Of a stretch of DNA of 64,000 nt, positions 58,701-64,000 are shown piece after piece. Origin of the DNA: Pempheris klunzingeri (taxonomy: Eukaryota > Chordata > Actinopteri > Acropomatiformes > Pempheridae); contig NC_092020.1 in assembly GCF_042242105.1 (NCBI RefSeq), forward strand, positions 10,590,001 through 10,654,000, given 5' to 3'. The notes beneath the pieces were generated by a model that did no database searches, was not told the origin of the DNA, and worked only from the letters and a program-made list of their open reading frames with translations. Position numbers and translations under genes: made by a program. Every line of letters starts with the position of its first letter. The stretch's first letter is position 1.

Positions 58701-59882
58701 AAAGTCATGTCAGTGAGCAGCACCTGAAAGCCATAGATAACCCTGCAGGCCGCTGGGTAAATACACACTCCAGATGCCGACGCTGGATCTGCAAAGATGT
58801 CTCCGTTCTCATCATCATAGTCCTCAAAGTCAGTCAGCTCGAACTCATCCTCCTGAAAAATACACACAGTAAACACGCCAGTGTGACACGAGCAGCCGAG
58901 CTCTCTCTCAGATGCTCGACTAATTTGATCATATCAGAACAAAGAACACAATATGGGTCCTTCCAGTTTGGGACTAAGTGTTACAATTCTGAGTTAGAGG
59001 CCCACAGTCTGTTGGTCCTGACACACATTCATTGTTGGTTTTGTCATTTGAAGGAATTTCATTGCAAGTTAGAAAAGTATAGATTGATGCCTGATCTAGC
59101 TCATCTGTCCTCCAGAAACTATTAAAACGTGACCGTGCTGCACTGACATGTTGGGTGACCCAAATACTCACTAGAATGCTAAATGTGGATTAAATAGCTG
59201 CTTTATATGTATTATGTATTTGTGAACTGATTGAAAGATTTAAGTTGGAACCAGTAGGAACCAGTGGACAATGTGTGTCTGGTGTGTGCCTGGTTTCGTA
59301 CTGAAAAGTCCTCAGTAGACCTCCTCTGTTCACTGAGGCGTCTCTCTTTCTCCAGCTCCTCCTCTGCCTGGTTCATGGCGTTGTGAAGCCACAGTTCAGT
59401 CCCTGTGACGCAGTGAGACAACAGAGCCAGGCGGGCCTCTGCCTTCACCCTGCTGAGCTGTGACAGGAGGCACACACACACACACACACACACACACATT
59501 ATCAGGAGAACAACCAATAATCTGCACAAAATGAGAGCAAATCTAAAACTCTAACTGCAATGAGAGTGAGAGGAAAATGAGACTGAAGGAGCGGCAGTGA
59601 AGTCAGTGTAGCACCACCCATAACTGGTGGATGATGGGATACACTCTAAAGGAGAAAGTAAGACAAAGTAAGTCTTAGTAAGGATATTTCCATGTAGAAA
59701 TCAAAGAAAGAAACAGATCGTAGACTGCCTTAGCAACATGTTAATGTTGATGTTAATACTACATTTTGCAGGTACAAAGGAAATATCATGTATCATATAT
59801 CAATATCATACTGCTAATCTGTTAGTCATACTCCTATTGTTAGTGCTATAGTCACTGTTAGTACGTTGGTTGCTGTTTGCGT

Positions 59883-59954
<72 letters not shown>

Positions 59955-61127
59955 TCTCTGTCCAACCTGCACCCAACACAGACCCTGACAGAAACCCCCC
60001 CCCCTCTAAGCCTGGTTCTGTTCCAGGTTTCTTCCTGTTAAAGGGGAGTTCTTCCTCCACTGTTTCCTAGTATAATATCTGATGCTGCTCATGTGGGGAT
60101 TCTTGAATCGTTGGGTCTCTCTCTAATTAAAGAGTTTGGTCTAGACCTGCTCTTTATGTAAAGAGTCTTGAGATAACGCTGTTATGAATTGGCGCTATAG
60201 AAATAAAGATTGATTGAGTACAAAACCAATGTCTGATTCTTGTCACAGCTGTTGGGGAAACCTCTGTCTCTCCATGGCAGCATACACACAGAGGGACAAT
60301 AAGATATTCCTTTATTAATCCCACGATGGGGAAATTTACAATTTACAAAACTGCCTTTCTTCTTTCCGTCGACTAAACTCTGGCCCCCTCTGTGTGTGTC
60401 AAAGATTTTACCCTTGCTTTTCCCACATGTTCAGGTTCAGGATGCTGATCACTGCTGCACTGGTCAGTCAGCCAATCCCAGCTGACATTGTGCTGCACCC
60501 TGGACTGTTCACCAGCCAATCACAGGCCGGCACACAGACAGGTAACCACTGAGTCTCACACTCACATCTACTTGCAATTTAGAGTCACCAATTAACCTGC
60601 ATGTCTCTGGACTGTGGGAGTTTTGAAATCACAGGCTTGACTGTCTTAAATGGTGAAATACTGTCATAGTTTCGCGTCTTGGCTATGCTCTGATTCTGCT
60701 CGTGCATTCTTCTGTAAATGGAAGGAGGGGAAGGCTGAGTCAAAGAGCACCTTGGCTTTTCTGATGCTGTCCTGCACCTCTGCTATCTTCTGCTCCACGC
60801 TGAGCCCCGTCTCCCCCGACAACAGCTTCAAACGACTCTCTAACATCTGCAGGGCCTGAGAAGACACGGGGAGACATATACAACAGCCCCCTTCATTAGC
60901 CTGGACTGAAGCTAAACAGGCAGCGCTGTTATCGCTTCCTTCAAAATACGGTTGTTATGGATGAAAAGAGGAAAAACACAAAGCAGTTCCACAAGGAACT
61001 CACCCTCTCCCCGTGGGTGATGATCTTGTAGTCTTTAGCAGTTTTTGCAGCCCATTTCTTGGCCTCCCTCACCAGACAGCCCTCTGCGACTGAAGCACCG
61101 ACTTCCTGTAGAGTAGACACCTGCACA

Positions 61128-61170
<43 letters not shown>

Positions 61171-63951
61171 CTAGATCATTAATCAGCTATTTAAAGAATT
61201 CTTAAACAGAAGTTGTGTCTCTTACTGTGGGTAAAGCCCCCATCAGACAGATTCCGATGCTGCTGTGTGTGTGAAAGTGCGTGTGTGTATACATATACAG
61301 TATATACAAGGTAAAATAACATTTTAGATTCATTATCACACCTTATCACACTGTGCTGGCTGGAAGGTGAATTCAGGTATTTTGCTGAAAGAGGCAGATT
61401 CTTGTAGGAACTGTGCAACACCTCTCTCTCTGGTCACCTGTCAATAATGCAAACAGTCGGCGTTAACCAGGAAGAAACAAAGCAATTCATCCTGTGCTAT
61501 CCTTCTCTAAACTAAAGGAAGACAGCAAGAGTTGTTGCATAGGTGTCTTCATGAGTGCTGATGCAGGACCCAGTGTCTTCTGCCTTGTATCATCCCAAAA
61601 GCGTACCCGTTAAAATGCTTCCTGCCCACTCACATTTTAAAGGGCAGAACATCGGAGGCGTCCTCAGACACTTTTCACTCAGTTGCTACATTAGTTCAGA
61701 CATTTTGTGTATGTGTTGAATTTCCCTCTGTAAACCTCTGGTCCTTCTTACTGCCCCCTTTCTTTCAGCTGAACATTCCAAAAACCACCAACTTTTCTCA
61801 CACTTCTTTTTCCTGCTTTCACTTTTTTCTCCCGTTCAGTTGGTTTCTTCTTTTCCACCTCTTCATCTAACAGCCTCCCTGCAGCCCCTCGGCCCCCACC
61901 CTCTTGTCCTCTAGAAACAAGGTGAGAAATGTCTTATGTCTGGTTTCTCGGGAGCCGCTGTGGGATACTTTGCATGTATGAGATTTCTACACTCCTAGAT
62001 CTATGTGTTTCACTTTCAGTCTATCAGACCTTCGTCACAGTGTACCTTATTCAGCAGTGGTCAGGCAAGTAAAAATAAGCAGTGGCAGTGTGCCCTGGTG
62101 CTAGAAGCTCCACCTGTTAGGACTCTAATGGAGCTTTAAATGGAGTACAATGAGGCATACATGTGCGAAGGGGTGAAGCATAACAAAGTTAGTCATTCAT
62201 AACATAGTTAATGGAACTTTGAGAAAGCTCAGGCTTGAGCCATCATTGATCAGAGATCTCAATGAATAAATGATCTCAAAACAAGCTATTGGGGGGTATT
62301 AGGCGGAGGCCAACATAAACCATAGACCCCCAGTTCTACATAAGTGATGAAGGAAAGAAAAATCTTGGATCACAGCACCACGCTCATATCAGAACCCTCA
62401 GTGAGGTCTGTAGGCTGAATCTAAAGAGTATGTCAGATGTTCCAGGAGATGTGGGGATTTCTGGTAATGATGGCTCAAGCTTGATCCCGATGATGGTCTG
62501 ATAGAAAGGTCACAGTAAAGTAAAGCGCTGCATAGATGCAGATGATCTCTGTCATCAATTTCCAGTTTCCAGCACCTTAGCAAAGATCTGATCATTTATG
62601 AAACCCACACAGTTGACATTTAGATAAACATGTTTACACATTTTTAGAGGCCTGTCACCAGTTATAATACCTTTGAACTGAGACCTTCCAACCCTGTGTG
62701 ATTTGGTTTCTGAAAATGTGTTTACGATACCTTGCGGCACAAGAGCCGCCAGCGCACAAACTCACAGTCAGTCTCTCTGTTTGAACCTTCGTGGCCTTAA
62801 ACAAATCAATATACTATCTACAGAACCCAAAACACTGCATTGTATGCACATATAGACATGTACCTTAGCGAGACTCTCCCATGTCCTGCTGTGCTGTTTG
62901 TGTGTGGCCAGACAGGTGTCCATCTCTGTCCCACACAGCAGGGTAAAATGGCTTCTCAAATCATCATAAACATCACCGTCCATTTGCTAAAGAAGGAAGA
63001 AGAGCACAAGCTTTATCATTTCAATTTGTTGCACCACCAACAATTAAACATTAACATGGATTGGATGAACATTTTGGAGGCCTCAATAGAACCCCTGAGC
63101 CTCTGTACCCACCCCATCATCCATCCTCACTGGATTACATATGTTCGCTGTCCTGTGTGTGTGTGTGTGTGTGTGTGTTACCTCCATAATGTGTGGTACA
63201 TCATTAGTATAGTAGTGTTGGTGGTGGGCGTTGACTGCTGCTAATGCCAGCAGATACTCGTTACGAACTTCAGTCAAGCGGTCGTCACACTCTCTCCACC
63301 TGGAGCTGAGCTGCACAAAACAAACATCACACACTTGCTTTAGGTGTTTTTAAACCTAAACTTTTCTTTACATATCCTGGTGTGTGAATGAATGGTAGGT
63401 AGTAAAAGTGTTGGAACTGGTCCAGTAGATCACCTCAGCCAGCAGCCGCCAAACGGAGAACACGAGGGCTGCTGGTCTACAGTGTCTCAGTCGCTTAGTT
63501 AGTTTGTCTTACTGTGTTACTTTGGTATTTTCAAGGACCAGCAGCTCCAGTGTTATGTGGGGTAAGATATTGTCTAAGCATTAGAATGACTTAAACCAAA
63601 AGGATCTTCCAGGTCTCTCTCTCTGTAGGGATCCTTTCCATGATGCTGTCACACACTTAGAATAACTAAAATTGGAAGGACTTTGATCAAGCACAGTTGC
63701 CCCAGAGTTCTCTTTTAACATGAAAAAGAAAAAAGTAGATAAAGTACAGCCTTTAACCACCAAAACTAAACTTCTACAAATCCTACAGTGCTCTAACAGT
63801 ATTGGTCTGTGCTTATTTCTGTTATGTAGGATGTGCTGTTGTACAGTTGATTCGTAGAAATGAACCCAGTTCATTTCAGATTCATACCTTAGCTGTCATC
63901 TTATGTAGTCCAGTCTTAAAGTGGAAAATCCCATGTTCGTTCTTTCTGCTT
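55703..63951 (-). CDS. fchsd1: FCH and double SH3 domains protein 1 (C-terminal 535 aa; 5' end off window)
   Basis: FCHSD1 is an F-BAR adaptor linked to membrane curvature and actin assembly. Exons: 63888-63951, 63182-63310, 62864-62986, 61342-61437, 61004-61120, 60751-60855, 59302-59457, 58724-58852, 58153-58236, 57902-58043, 57670-57770, 56369-56473, 56097-56247, 55904-55959, 55703-55753; all phases agree. The first exons give the distal F-BAR region ([34 protein letters not shown]), then coiled coil [14 protein letters not shown] and [12 protein letters not shown]3-1 spans 58.85-57.90 kb ([22 protein letters not shown]). SH3-2 spans 57.77-56.37 kb ([26 protein letters not shown]). A Pro-rich tail follows, ending [20 protein letters not shown], like human. 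The exon at 56473 lacks a canonical AG acceptor (GG instead). The N-terminal F-BAR exons are beyond 64000. Confidence 0.93.
56935..57165. repeat. Interspersed repeat family B, copy 2
   Basis: Reverse complement of the 14840-15170 copy, sharing CATCCTGGTGTGTGAGTGAC, GGTAGGTAGTAAAAGTGTTG, GGAACTGGTCCAGTAGATCA and TTCTAAGTGTGTGACAGC. Lies in the fchsd1 intron downstream of the first SH3-2 exon. Confidence 0.7.
59795..60216 (+). repeat. Interspersed repeat family A, 3' half with (CT)n expansion
   Basis: Shares ATACTGCTAATCTGTTAGTC, the (CT)n tract at 59887-59958, CCAGGTTTCTTCCTGTTAAA and the AATAAAGATTGATTGA tail with the 10440-11188 copy, but lacks the minisatellite. Lies in an fchsd1 intron. 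Confidence 0.8.
61129..61168. repeat. (CA)n microsatellite at an fchsd1 acceptor
   Basis: About 19 CA units (GT in fchsd1 sense) lead into the CTGTGCAG acceptor of the exon beginning at 61120. A similar tract at 59469-59498 precedes the acceptor at 59458. Confidence 0.85.
61438..62863 (-). other. fchsd1 intron, no recognised feature
   Basis: The interval between the exons at 61342-61437 and 62864-62986. I find no exon-like sequence or nameable repeat. Confidence 0.5.
63372..63670. repeat. Interspersed repeat family B, copy 3 (rearranged)
   Basis: The left half (GGTAGGTAGTAAAAGTGTTG to CCAGCAGCCGCCAAACGG) matches the 56.9-kb copy. After about 120 unrelated bases, the right half (AAAGGATCTTCCAGGTCTC to CACACACTTAGAATAAC) matches the 14.9-kb copy. 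The middle of the element has been replaced or lost. Confidence 0.65.
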
Positions 63952-64000
63952 CTGGAAGACAAAGTTAACATAAAACAGCACCTTCAGTCAAAGTCACCCA

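Overview
The window is a stretch of a vertebrate nuclear genome, most likely a percomorph-type teleost fish. All genes are split by introns with GT-AG junctions. They encode close relatives of vertebrate proteins, the introns are short (a complete 29-exon trappc11 fits in about 14 kb), and the non-coding DNA carries long CA/GT microsatellites, Tc1-like transposons, 5'-truncated LINEs and short interspersed repeats of the kind common in fish. Nothing looks prokaryotic or viral.

Layout from left to right. On the minus strand, four genes lie head to tail (transcription order trappc11, spdl1, sil1, uvssa). uvssa has its three N-terminal coding exons at 164-1542 and runs off the left edge. sil1 (11 exons, 2877-8967, 462 aa) is complete. 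spdl1/Spindly (13 coding exons, 10030-16171, 580 aa) is complete. trappc11 (29 coding exons, 18611-32718, 1124 aa) is complete. On the plus strand, rell2-like (5 coding exons, 43253-49376, 797 aa) has a probable TATA promoter near 35.1 kb and a non-coding first exon. On the minus strand again, fchsd1 (15 exons, 55703-63951) lacks its N-terminal F-BAR exons, which lie beyond the right edge. rell2 and fchsd1 converge tail to tail, the arrangement I recall for RELL2 and FCHSD1 on human 5q31. A 55-codon ORF of unknown identity lies between them (51121-51288).

The exon models were built by hand. Codon phase is consistent across every junction and the summed lengths match the expected protein sizes. 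There is no operon-like co-function. The proteins act in transcription-coupled repair (uvssa), as ER chaperone exchange factor (sil1), as mitotic dynein adaptor (spdl1), in ER-Golgi trafficking (trappc11), as RELT-family membrane protein (rell2) and in membrane/actin remodelling (fchsd1).

I found no unprecedented multi-gene system. The observations most worth following are: an exact ERSE-II (ATF6/XBP1-type) site upstream of sil1; a single-base loss of the AG splice acceptor in front of an fchsd1 SH3 exon; (GT)n tracts abutting many splice acceptors, with an extreme 140-nt case in trappc11; an E-box-bearing minisatellite immediately 5' of the sil1 start; a very long Ser/Thr-Pro-rich tail with a second RFx[V/I] motif in rell2; and several retroelement insertions with intact target-site duplications.
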